DNA of 64,000 bases, taken from Nonomuraea wenchangensis (GTDB lineage: Bacteria > Actinomycetota > Actinomycetes > Streptosporangiales > Streptosporangiaceae). A program made the translations under genes and the position numbers. The stretch lies in assembly GCF_900111685.1 (NCBI RefSeq), contig NZ_FOHX01000011.1, positions 242,304 to 306,303 of the forward strand, read 5' to 3'. The notes under the pieces are model-generated. The model ran no database searches. It worked only from the letters and a program-made list of their open reading frames with translations, and had not been told where the DNA came from. This document shows positions 14,425 through 22,545 of the stretch, one piece after another. Each line of letters begins with the position of its first letter. Within the stretch, counting starts at the first letter, position 1.

Positions 14425-15489
14425 TCACCCTGCCCACGCGCCGCTGAGGAAACGCAGCGTGTTCAGCAGCATGAGCGGCCCGCACACCATCACGTACACC
14501 GCGATCACCCATCGCCGTCTGGTCGCCACCTTCGCCACGAGCACCCACAGCGGGAACCACAGCAGCAGCGAACGCGGGATCGACAGGTAGTACGCCGACG
14601 TCATCAGCGCCCCTGCCTGCGCCCCCGTGTAGACCAGCTCGCTCCACCGGCGCAGCGCGAGCAGCCACGCGAGCGCCGCCACCGCCACCACGGCTCCGGC
14701 GATCTCCATGCGGAAGGCCACCGCGAACTCGTCGCCGCCCATGGCCGAGCCCCACGTCGTCCGCCACGCCTCCCAAGGCCAGACGAACTCCCGGCCCCAC
14801 CCGGCCTCCTGGGCGTGCTTCCACGCCAGCCAGTCGCCCGAGCGGGAGTAGTGGTAGAACGAGTACGCCACCAGCGGCAGGAAGGGCACCGCCAGCCACC
14901 CCGCCCGGCGCGGCGACTCCCGCCGCGCCACGAACTCCACGACCAGCGCCACCGCCAGGAACAACCCGGTGATCCGCACGCCGGACGCCCCCGCCGCGAG
15001 CAGCGCCGCCGCCGCCCAGCGGCCCTGCCGGGCGGCCAGCCACGCCGGGATCGCGAAGGCCAGGAACAACGCCTCGCTGTAGCCCGCCGACAGGAACACC
15101 GCCAGCGGGAAGGTCAGCAGCGCCGCCACCGCCATCCACCCGTCGGCGCCCTCGAACTCGGCCAGCCGGGCCAGCGCCACCATCGCGACCGCGCCCGCCA
15201 CCAGCGAGATCAGCAGCCCGGCCGTCTCCCAGTCGGGCACCACGAGGTGCACCACCCGCAGCGCGGCCGGCAGGCCGGGGAAGAACGCGGGCAGCCCGGC
15301 GTCAGGGGGACGGCCCGGCTCGCCGTCGTAGCCGTACTGGGCGATGGTGATGAACAGCCCGGCGTCCCACTTGCGCCACCGGTCGGCGTAGCCGGCGAAC
15401 GTCGCGCCGAGCAACGTCGCCACCAGCAGCCCGGCCCGCGAGCCGAACCAGAGCAGCAGCGCGTCCCGTGCGGCGGCGCGAGTGATCAT
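14425..15489 (-). CDS. GT-C mannosyltransferase, PIG-V-like integral membrane protein
   Basis: A 354-residue polytopic membrane protein. The first periplasmic loop carries RWRKWDAGLFITIAQYGYDG, with the WDA..F..IA..GY pattern of PIG-V-type mannosyltransferases that use a lipid-linked mannose donor. AFFPGLPAALR and GYSEALFLAF also fit. About nine helices follow. The start overlaps the stop of the upstream DUF2029 gene (ATGA). It is the third gene of a PBP-glycosyltransferase-glycosyltransferase operon, which suggests a role in extracytoplasmic glycosylation linked to the wall. The acceptor is unknown. Confidence 0.8.
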   Translation of the reverse strand: MITRAAARDALLLWFGSRAGLLVATLLGATFAGYADRWRKWDAGLFITIAQYGYDGEPGRPPDAGLPAFFPGLPAALRVVHLVVPDWETAGLLISLVAGAVAMVALARLAEFEGADGWMAVAALLTFPLAVFLSAGYSEALFLAFAIPAWLAARQGRWAAAALLAAGASGVRITGLFLAVALVVEFVARRESPRRAGWLAVPFLPLVAYSFYHYSRSGDWLAWKHAQEAGWGREFVWPWEAWRTTWGSAMGGDEFAVAFRMEIAGAVVAVAALAWLLALRRWSELVYTGAQAGALMTSAYYLSIPRSLLLWFPLWVLVAKVATRRRWVIAVYVMVCGPLMLLNTLRFLSGAWAG

Positions 15490-16808
15490 CGCAGGACGGT
15501 GGCCAGCGTGAACCGGTCGGGCGCGCCGGCGAAGACCCCGCCCGACTGGTCGTCGAGGTCCGCCTGCCGGACCACGTCCTTGTCAGGGCGCAGGATGTCG
15601 CGCACCACGAACGCCATCATGATCGCGATCGTGATGATCCGCCCCCAGACCGCCGTGAAGTAGGTGTCATCGCCGATGCCCAGATCGTCCCGGTCGAGCG
15701 GCGACTGCGAGAGCAGATAGAGCCAGATCGCGGCGAAATACCACAGCTCGGCGAGCTGCCACAGCGCCAGCGGCTTCCAGTTGGGCCGGGCCAGCACCGC
15801 GAACGGCACCAGCCACAGCACGAACTGCGGCGACCACACCTTGTTCGTCATCATGAACGCGGCCAGCGCCAGGAAGCAGAGCTGCGCCAGCCGCGGCCGG
15901 CGCGGCGCGGCCACCGCCAGCACCGCGATGCCCGCGCACATGAGCGCCAGCGACACCATGCCGAGCGTGCTCACGTCCTTCTCGCCGAGGATGTGCCAGC
16001 CCTTGGTCTGGAAGAACAGCCACGGCGAGCCCCAGTCGACCCCGCGCTCGGCGGAGAAGACGTAGAACCGGCGCCAGCCCTCCCACGCCAGGAGCATGAA
16101 GGGCAGGTTGACGACGAGCCACGCGCCCGCCGCCGAGCCCATGGTGACCAGGAACGGCCGCCACTTCGCGGTGCGCAGGGTGAGCAGGAACAGCGCCCCG
16201 GCGAACATCAGCGGGTAGAACTTCGTGGCGATCGCCAGCCCCAGCAGCACCCCGGCGAGCACCTGCCGCTGCCTGGCCCAAGCCAGCAGCATGCCCATCG
16301 ACAGCGCGCCCGCGACGAGGTCCCAGTTGATGTACGCGGCCAGCACCACGGCCGGCGAGATCGCGTACCAGAGCGCGTCCCAGCGGCGGGTGGGCCCGGC
16401 CACCGCGGCCATCAGCAGCACGCCGATCACCAGGCAGACGCCGAGCAGGATCACGGTCAGGTCGTAGAACTTGACCGCCTGCCCGACCACGTCGTCCTCC
16501 ACCCACCGGACGACCCAGCTGATCACCTGCATGACCTCGCCCAGCACCACCGGGTATTCGACCTGCTTGTCGAAGGGCACGTCGGCGAAGTAGGGGTTCT
16601 GGGTGGACAGACCGCGGTCGAAGAACAGCGGGTAGATGTCGGTGTAGCAGAAGTTCGTGTACGTCGTGACCTGGTCGTTCCAGCCGCCGGTGCGGCAGGG
16701 CAGGCGCACGACGTACGCGAGGCTCGCCCCCAGGGCCGCGATCAGCCCCAGAGGCAGGAAGGGGATGGCACGCGCCGCCAGCGGGACGCGTGCCGCGAGG
16801 CTGTTCAC
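15486..16808 (-). CDS. GT87/DUF2029-family polyprenyl-phosphate mannosyltransferase-like protein
   Basis: A 440-residue membrane protein with about 10-12 helices. The first outer loop has GGWNDQVTTYTNFCYTDIYPLFF and FDKQVEYPVVLGEVM: an acidic and aromatic loop after helix 1 is typical of GT-C enzymes. LAIATKFYPLMFAGALFLL and NKVWSPQFVLWLVP are hallmarks of the DUF2029 group, which includes mannosyltransferases of actinobacterial lipoglycan and glycoprotein synthesis. The GTG start overlaps the PBP stop (GTGA), so translation is coupled. Substrate is inferred from family only. Confidence 0.82.
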   Translation of the reverse strand: MNSLAARVPLAARAIPFLPLGLIAALGASLAYVVRLPCRTGGWNDQVTTYTNFCYTDIYPLFFDRGLSTQNPYFADVPFDKQVEYPVVLGEVMQVISWVVRWVEDDVVGQAVKFYDLTVILLGVCLVIGVLLMAAVAGPTRRWDALWYAISPAVVLAAYINWDLVAGALSMGMLLAWARQRQVLAGVLLGLAIATKFYPLMFAGALFLLTLRTAKWRPFLVTMGSAAGAWLVVNLPFMLLAWEGWRRFYVFSAERGVDWGSPWLFFQTKGWHILGEKDVSTLGMVSLALMCAGIAVLAVAAPRRPRLAQLCFLALAAFMMTNKVWSPQFVLWLVPFAVLARPNWKPLALWQLAELWYFAAIWLYLLSQSPLDRDDLGIGDDTYFTAVWGRIITIAIMMAFVVRDILRPDKDVVRQADLDDQSGGVFAGAPDRFTLATVLR

Positions 16809-19513
16809 CAGTCCTCTCGTCCCGAGGGACGCGGCCCGGGCGCGAACGCGCCGCCGAACCCGCCGAACCCGTCGTTGTCGCCCTGGTCGACGCCGCCGTC
16901 GTCGTTGATGCCGAAGTTGTCCTCATCGCCGGGGCCCTGCTCGTTACAGGGCTGGACCAGGCAGTCCTGGTTGCCGTTGCCGTTGTCCTCGTTGCCGCCG
17001 AAGGGGTCGTCGACGTCGGACGGGTCGTGGGTCTTCGTCGCCGTCGGCGTGGGCGTCGGGCTCGGCACGATGTTCTCCGGCAGGCCCACGTCGGACTTCT
17101 GCGGGAACTGCTCGATCGGCTTGCCCTCGTGCGCGGCCAGCATGAACTTCTGCCAGGCGATGGTGGGCGGGCCGGCGCCCTCGAAGCCGAGCGAGACCTC
17201 GCGCGGCGTGGTGTAGGGGTTGTCGGGGCCGTACTTCTTGCTCGGCTTGCCCTTGGGCGTGATCGGGCAGTTGGAGTGGAGCGGCGGGACGGTCTTGCCG
17301 CTCTTCGTCACGCACTGCTCGCGGTAGAACCCGACCGCGGTGGAGATCTGCGGGGTGTAGCCGACGAACCAGGCGCCGTTCTCGTCGTTGTTGGTGCCGG
17401 TCTTGCCGGCGGCCGGGCGGTTGCCGAGGCCCTTGCCCCGCGCGGTGCCGCTGCGCAGCACCTCCTGCATGGCCACGGTGGCGTCGGCGGCCACGCCGGC
17501 GTCGATGACGTTCTTCGACACCCGCTGCTCGCCGTAGACCAGCTTGTTGCCCTGCTTGACCTCCTTGATCACATGCCAGCGGGTGTACTTGCCGCCGTTG
17601 GCGAAGATGGAGTAGCCGGCGGCCTGGTCGACCGGGGTGACCGGGGCGCTGCCGATGGCGAACTGGTAGTGGTGCTCCTCGATGTCGGCCTTCATGTCCT
17701 TGGGGTTGAACCCGGCCGCCTCGACGAGGTTGCGCACCTCGTCGAGCTGACCGGGCAGCTTGTACGCCATGGACACGAACGCGGTGTTGACCGAATCCGC
17801 GGTGGCCTTGACGACGTCTACCGCGACGCCGACGTTGTGGCTGTTCTTGATGCCGCCGGGCTGCTGGCCGGGCAGGACCTTCGGCACCGTCTCGTTGCCG
17901 GGCACGTAGCTCTTGAGCGAGTAGCCGGCCTGGAGCCAGGCGGCCAGCACGTACGGCTTGAACGCGGAGGCGGCCTGCTTCTTGGAGTCGAAGGGCTCGT
18001 TCCAGGGGTCGGAGACGTAGTCGGTGCCGCCGTAGAAGGCGATCACCCTGCCGTTCCTCGGGTCCACCGCGGCGAGACCGGCGTGGTACTCCTTGCTCAT
18101 CGACGACATCGTGCTGGTCACCGCCTCCTTGGCGGCCAGCATGAGCTTGCGGTCGAAGGTGGTGACGATGCGGAAGCCGCCGCTGCGGACCTCGTCCTCA
18201 CTGAGCCCACGGGACGCCAGCTCCCTCAGCACCACCTCGACCATGTAGCCCTTGAGACCGCCCATCTCGTTGTTGGTGTTCTGCTTGACCACCTTGGGGA
18301 ACTTCGCGGTCTGCGGGAGGGTGCCGTACTTGTCCGGCCACTGCCTCGCCATGTACTGGACGACGGTCTGGAAGCGGTTCTTCAGGCCGTCCGCCTCGGG
18401 CGTCCAGGCCGGCTGCTGGATGCGGGCGGCGAGGTAGGCGGCCTGCGAGGGGGTCAGCTTCGCGGCGGAGGTGTTGAAGTACGCCTTCGCGGCGGCCTCC
18501 GCGCCGTAGGCCCGGCCGAAGGGGACCGTGTTGAGGTAGCGCTGGAGGATCTCGTCCTTGGGCAGCGTCTGGTTGAGCTTGACCGCGATGAAGATCTCGT
18601 TGACCTTGCGCTTGACCGACACCTCGCGGCTCAGGCCGTCGTAGTAGTTGCGGGCCATCTGCTGGGTGATGGTCGAGGCGCCCTGGACCTGCTGGCCGGT
18701 CGCGGTCATGTAGACGGACCGGAAGATGCCGGAGATCGAGATGCCCGAGTCGTCGTAGAACTCGGGGTTCTCGATGGCGATCACCGCGTCGCGCAGGACC
18801 GGGGACATCTGGGACAGCTTGACGATCTCACGCTTCGTGCCCAGGCTGGCGATCTCCCTCTTGCCGTCGGCGTAGTAGATCGTGCTCTGCTGGGCGATCG
18901 CGTCGGCCTGGGTGCCGGTGGGCACATCGGTGTTGGCGTAGGCGACCATGATCATGCCGAACAGGCCGGCCGCGATGACGACGAAGCCGGCGACGACGAG
19001 CTTCCAGCTCGGCAGGAACCGGCGCCAGCCGCCGCGGCCGCCGTCGTCCTTCTCGCCGGGCGGGCCGGGAGGGCCGGGAGGCTCGGGCGGGCCGCCCTGG
19101 GCGCGCCTGCGCGAGCGGCGCGGGCCCTCGGCCATCATCGTGTCCTGGTTGCTGACCGCGCGGGTGTCGGCACGATCCTGCCGGGCGCGGCGCCCGGGAC
19201 GCGGCGGCGGCTGGTCGCCGTGGCCGGGGGCACCCGGGGGGACGCCCTCGCGCCGCGGCGGCATGGGCTCGCGCCGGGGCGGCTGCGGCTCGTAAGGCTG
19301 CGCGCCGTAAGCCTGCGAGGGCTGCCCGTCGTACTGCTGGGCGGCCATCGCGCCCGTCTGCTCGTACGCGGCTTCAGGACGACGCGGCGGCTGCGGCTGG
19401 TTCCAGGAAGATTCGCCGGTTTGAGGTGGAGAACCTTGGGGCACAGAACGGGATGAAGTGGAGCGACGGCGCCTCCCCGGGCGAGCCGTTCCCTCATTCA
19501 TGCTGTTACTCAC
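16805..19513 (-). CDS. class A penicillin-binding protein (transglycosylase/transpeptidase)
   Basis: About 902 residues. A Pro/Arg-rich cytoplasmic tail of about 170 residues precedes one signal-anchor helix (KLVVAGFVVIAAGLFGMIMV). The GT51 domain follows, with IAIENPEFYDDSGI, GASTITQQMARN, KRKVNEIFIAVKL and RYLNTVPFGR. The transpeptidase domain has SAFK (catalytic Ser), SVN and KTGTNND. The C-terminus is low-complexity, rich in Asp, Gly and Asn. It polymerises and cross-links peptidoglycan. Starts at 19525, 19513 and 19501 are all possible; 19513 is a compromise because GAGGA lies between the first two. It is first in an operon with two GT-C enzymes. Confidence 0.93.
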   Translation of the reverse strand: MSNSMNEGTARPGRRRRSTSSRSVPQGSPPQTGESSWNQPQPPRRPEAAYEQTGAMAAQQYDGQPSQAYGAQPYEPQPPRREPMPPRREGVPPGAPGHGDQPPPRPGRRARQDRADTRAVSNQDTMMAEGPRRSRRRAQGGPPEPPGPPGPPGEKDDGGRGGWRRFLPSWKLVVAGFVVIAAGLFGMIMVAYANTDVPTGTQADAIAQQSTIYYADGKREIASLGTKREIVKLSQMSPVLRDAVIAIENPEFYDDSGISISGIFRSVYMTATGQQVQGASTITQQMARNYYDGLSREVSVKRKVNEIFIAVKLNQTLPKDEILQRYLNTVPFGRAYGAEAAAKAYFNTSAAKLTPSQAAYLAARIQQPAWTPEADGLKNRFQTVVQYMARQWPDKYGTLPQTAKFPKVVKQNTNNEMGGLKGYMVEVVLRELASRGLSEDEVRSGGFRIVTTFDRKLMLAAKEAVTSTMSSMSKEYHAGLAAVDPRNGRVIAFYGGTDYVSDPWNEPFDSKKQAASAFKPYVLAAWLQAGYSLKSYVPGNETVPKVLPGQQPGGIKNSHNVGVAVDVVKATADSVNTAFVSMAYKLPGQLDEVRNLVEAAGFNPKDMKADIEEHHYQFAIGSAPVTPVDQAAGYSIFANGGKYTRWHVIKEVKQGNKLVYGEQRVSKNVIDAGVAADATVAMQEVLRSGTARGKGLGNRPAAGKTGTNNDENGAWFVGYTPQISTAVGFYREQCVTKSGKTVPPLHSNCPITPKGKPSKKYGPDNPYTTPREVSLGFEGAGPPTIAWQKFMLAAHEGKPIEQFPQKSDVGLPENIVPSPTPTPTATKTHDPSDVDDPFGGNEDNGNGNQDCLVQPCNEQGPGDEDNFGINDDGGVDQGDNDGFGGFGGAFAPGPRPSGREDW

Positions 19514-19586
19514 ACGTCCTCGCACTGTCGTCGGAACAAAAGCGGCGGTTGGGCGTGAGGTTCCTCGGCCGCCCTCGGTGGTGTAG

Positions 19587-19973
19587 TCACGCCTGGCCTG
19601 CGGGCTCAGGCGGTCCGTTCCCGAGGACGTACGAAACCGTCAGGTGGTTCCAGGAACAACCCTGACAGACCTCGACGACGTACACCCGGAACTCATCGTA
19701 ATCATGTGCCATGGCGGCGAGTTCCGAAGCGGCCTTTGCCTGTCCGGCATGTGAGCCGAGCGAATCGCCATAGACATACGTCACGTGGGTGACGTTCTCC
19801 CTCTCGCACACCGGGCAGAGACGTTCGGTCGGCTCGCCGAAGTGGCGTGCCGCGCGAAGGAGGTACGGCTGTGCGTCACAGACGTCGCCGCGCGAAGTGC
19901 GCCCGGAACGCAGGGAGCGGACGACCGCCCTTTTCGCGAGGCCGTAATCCACCACCCTTCGCTGTGACCACAT
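19587..19973 (-). CDS. DUF5318 family protein
   Basis: A 128-residue soluble protein: RRVVDYGLAKRAVVRSLRSG at the start, then ACID-type segments including RLCPVCERENVTHVTYVYGD and VYVVEVCQGCSWNHLTVSYV. The CPxC and CxxC pairs form a likely zinc ribbon. It matches actinobacterial DUF5318, of unknown role, usually found next to the PBP and padR-ino1 genes as here. The ATG at 19973 (MWSQRRVV) begins the conserved part. It is divergent from padR. Confidence 0.8.
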   Translation of the reverse strand: MWSQRRVVDYGLAKRAVVRSLRSGRTSRGDVCDAQPYLLRAARHFGEPTERLCPVCERENVTHVTYVYGDSLGSHAGQAKAASELAAMAHDYDEFRVYVVEVCQGCSWNHLTVSYVLGNGPPEPAGQA

Positions 19974-20030
19974 GAGCGCCAGACTACGGCGTTTCAGCGG
20001 ATCATCCCAACGCCTTGGGAAATCCACAGA

Positions 20031-20084
20031 TTGCCGCGATATAGCGGAGCGACGTATCCTGGGGATGTATCGGCTCGATACATC
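20031..20084 (+). promoter_or_regulatory. padR promoter with 9-bp dyad operator
   Basis: A -35-like TTGCCG (20031-20036) and -10-like TATCCT (20055-20060) are 18 bp apart. GATGTATCG (20064-20072) and CGATACATC (20076-20084) form a perfect dyad over the expected transcription start. The arms contain ATGT/ACAT, the kind of half-sites PadR proteins bind. Autorepression of padR-ino1 is inferred. Confidence 0.65.
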
Positions 20085-20107
20085 GACGCGAGAGGAGGGC
20101 GGTTCCC

Positions 20108-20692
20108 ATGGCCGGTGGACAGGGCAGGGTCCTGGAACTGGCCGTGCTCGGGTCGCTGCACGAGACGCCACTCCACGGCTACGAGCTGCGCAAACGCCTC
20201 AATGCCCTGCTGGGCATGTTTCGCGCGTTCTCCTACGGCTCTCTGTATCCCTGTCTGCGATCGCTCCTCGCTCGCGGCCTCATCACGGAGGAGCAGCCCG
20301 CTCCCACCGCGATCGTCGGCGGCCGATCAAAGATCGTTTACAGGCTGACCGCCGAGGGCAAGGAACGGCTGCAGGAGCTGCTGACGCAGGCCGGGCCCTC
20401 CGCATGGGAGGACGAGAGCTTCGGTGTGCACTTCGCGTTCTTCCGGCACACCGAGGCCGAGGTGCGGCTGCGCATTCTCGAAGGCCGCCGTAGCCGGCTT
20501 GAGGAGCGGCTCGACGCGGTGCGGACGGCGCTGGCGCGCACCAGGGAGCGTCTCGACAGTTACACGCTCGAACTGCAGCGTCATGGGCTCGAGTCGGTCG
20601 AGCGCGAGGTGCGCTGGCTCAACGAGCTGATCGCAACGGAGCGTCGGGCCTCTGAAGGGCCCGAGAGGGATACCACGTCAACTGATGAGTAA
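20108..20692 (+). CDS. PadR family transcriptional regulator
   Basis: A 194-residue PadR protein. The winged helix is LAVLGSLHETPLHGYELRKR through the wing at KIVYRLTAEGKERL (about 10-85). A coiled-coil dimerisation arm follows (RILEGRRSRLEERLDAVRTALARTRERLDS, about 118-150). It is directly followed by ino1 with 13 bp between stop and start, an arrangement conserved in actinomycetes, so it likely controls inositol-phosphate synthesis. A promoter and dyad lie upstream. Confidence 0.93.
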   Translation: MAGGQGRVLELAVLGSLHETPLHGYELRKRLNALLGMFRAFSYGSLYPCLRSLLARGLITEEQPAPTAIVGGRSKIVYRLTAEGKERLQELLTQAGPSAWEDESFGVHFAFFRHTEAEVRLRILEGRRSRLEERLDAVRTALARTRERLDSYTLELQRHGLESVEREVRWLNELIATERRASEGPERDTTSTDE

Positions 20693-20705
20693 GGGAGCGA
20701 GTGCG

Positions 20706-21785
20706 ATGGGTTCGGTTCGCGTGGCCATTGTCGGTGTCGGCAACTGCGCGTCGTCGCTGGTCCAGGGCGTTCACTACTACAAGGACGCCGACCCGGACAC
20801 ACGGGTCCCTGGCCTGATGCACGTGAAGTTCGGCGACTACCACGTCGGCGACGTCGAGTTCGTCGCGGCGTTCGACGTGGACGCCAAGAAGGTCGGCCGC
20901 GACCTCTCCGAGGCGATCGTCGCCAGCGAGAACAACACGATCAAGATCTGTGACGTGCCGCCCCTGGGGGTGACGGTCCAGCGCGGTCACACCTTCGACG
21001 GCCTCGGCGAGTTCTACCAGGAGATCATCGAGGAGTCCGACGAGGCTCCGGTCGACGTGGTCCAGGTGCTCCGCGACAACCAGGTCGACGTCCTGGTGTC
21101 CTACCTGCCGGTGGGCTCGGAGGACGCCGACCGCTTCTACGCGCAGTGCGCGATCGACGCCAAGGTGGCCTTCGTCAACGCGCTGCCGGTCTTCATCGCC
21201 TCCGACCCCGAGTGGGCCGAGAAGTTCACCGAGGCGGGCGTGCCGATCGTCGGCGACGACATCAAGTCGCAGGTCGGCGCCACCATCACGCACCGCGTGC
21301 TGGCCAAGCTGTTCGAGGACCGCGGGGTGGAGCTGCTGCGCACCTACCAGCTCAACTTCGGCGGCAACATGGACTTCATGAACATGCTGGAGCGCAAGCG
21401 CCTCCAGTCGAAGAAGATCTCCAAGACGCAGTCGGTCACCTCGCAGATCCCGCACGAGATGGGCAAGGCCGACGTGCACATCGGGCCGTCGGACCACGTG
21501 CCGTGGCTGGACGACCGCAAGTGGGCGTACGTGCGGCTGGAGGGGCGCTCCTTCGGCGACACGCCGCTCAATCTGGAGTACAAGCTGGAGGTCTGGGACT
21601 CGCCGAACTCGGCCGGCATCATCATCGACGCCGTACGCGCCGCCAAGATCGCCCTCGACCGGGGTGTCGGCGGGCCGATCCTGTCGGCTTCCTCCTACTT
21701 CATGAAGTCGCCGCCGAAGCAGTTCTCCGACGACGAGGCCCGCGAGTACGTCGAGAAGTTCATCCGGGGCGAGGTCGAGCGCTGA
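20706..21785 (+). CDS. ino1: inositol-3-phosphate synthase
   Basis: A 359-residue enzyme converting glucose 6-phosphate to inositol 3-phosphate with NAD, the first step to mycothiol and inositol phospholipids. The NAD-binding start is VRVAIVGVGNCASSLVQGV. Conserved active-site segments are VGDDIKSQVGATITHR, LNFGGNMDFMNM and KRLQSKKISKTQSV. It belongs to the actinobacterial/archaeal-size form, shorter than eukaryotic enzymes. The ATG is chosen for AAGGGAG upstream. It is cotranscribed with padR. Confidence 0.96.
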   Translation: MGSVRVAIVGVGNCASSLVQGVHYYKDADPDTRVPGLMHVKFGDYHVGDVEFVAAFDVDAKKVGRDLSEAIVASENNTIKICDVPPLGVTVQRGHTFDGLGEFYQEIIEESDEAPVDVVQVLRDNQVDVLVSYLPVGSEDADRFYAQCAIDAKVAFVNALPVFIASDPEWAEKFTEAGVPIVGDDIKSQVGATITHRVLAKLFEDRGVELLRTYQLNFGGNMDFMNMLERKRLQSKKISKTQSVTSQIPHEMGKADVHIGPSDHVPWLDDRKWAYVRLEGRSFGDTPLNLEYKLEVWDSPNSAGIIIDAVRAAKIALDRGVGGPILSASSYFMKSPPKQFSDDEAREYVEKFIRGEVER

Positions 21786-21806
21786 CCCGCTGACCCGCTT
21801 GACCTA

Positions 21807-21850
21807 CGCGAACGGCGCCGCGCTCCCGCTGGAGTGTGGCGCCGTTCGCG
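21807..21850. terminator. bidirectional terminator between ino1 and idi
   Basis: A 13-bp perfect stem, CGCGAACGGCGCC (21807-21819) with its complement (21838-21850), lies 22 bp after the ino1 stop and just before the convergent idi stop. It can end both transcripts. Confidence 0.8.
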
Positions 21851-21853
21851 CGT

Positions 21854-22438
21854 TCAGCCCCGGGCGGCCGGCGGCAGCTCGGCGGCGGAGGCCGGCTCCC
21901 AGGTCAGCGGGTCGCAGCCGAGCTCGGCGAGCAGCGGCACCTGCTCGCGGCACCACGGCGAGAGCGCCAGCAGGCCGTTCTGCGCCCCCTCGGCGAACTC
22001 CTTCCACGGCATCCACATCGTCTCCCCCACCTCCTCCGGGTTGGGCTGCGCGGGCCCTTCGACGACGACCCGGTAGACCGGGCAGAGCTCGTGCTCGACG
22101 ATGCCGTTGGCCATGACGGCGCGGTAGGAGAAGCCCGGCAGCATCAGGTCGGCGCCCGCGGAGCGCAGCCCCAGCTCGTACGCCAGCCGCCGCACCACGG
22201 CCCGGCCGAGCGCCTCGCCCGGCAGCGGGTGGCCGCAGCAGCTGTTGGTCCACACCCCCGGCCAGGTGACCTTGTGGTCGGCCCGCCTGGTGAGCAGCAC
22301 CCGGCCTTCGCCGTCGAAGACATAACTGGAGAACGCCAAGTGCAGCGGCGTCTCCGGACCGTGCACCGACGTCTTGGGCGCGGTGCCGAGCGCGCGGCCG
22401 TCACGGTCTACCAGCACAACGTGTTCCTCGGTCGTCAC
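21854..22438 (-). CDS. idi: isopentenyl-diphosphate delta-isomerase, type 1
   Basis: About 194 residues. This Nudix-fold enzyme interconverts IPP and DMAPP for isoprenoids. The catalytic Cys lies in TNSCCGHP and the Nudix-like helix GEALGRAVVRRLAYELG follows. VEHELCPVYR provides the second active-site part with its Glu, and WMPWKEFAE is conserved. The GTG (VTTEEHVVL) is preferred; a TTG six codons upstream is possible. No other isoprenoid genes are adjacent. Confidence 0.95.
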   Translation of the reverse strand: MTTEEHVVLVDRDGRALGTAPKTSVHGPETPLHLAFSSYVFDGEGRVLLTRRADHKVTWPGVWTNSCCGHPLPGEALGRAVVRRLAYELGLRSAGADLMLPGFSYRAVMANGIVEHELCPVYRVVVEGPAQPNPEEVGETMWMPWKEFAEGAQNGLLALSPWCREQVPLLAELGCDPLTWEPASAAELPPAARG

Positions 22439-22545
22439 GCTTTGAAGCGTACGCAATGACGGCCACCACGAGAAACATCCGGACCGGCCCGCTGCGCCCG
22501 CCTCTCGCGCATCGGGACCGGCGCGGGCTTGGCTAGGCTGACCGC

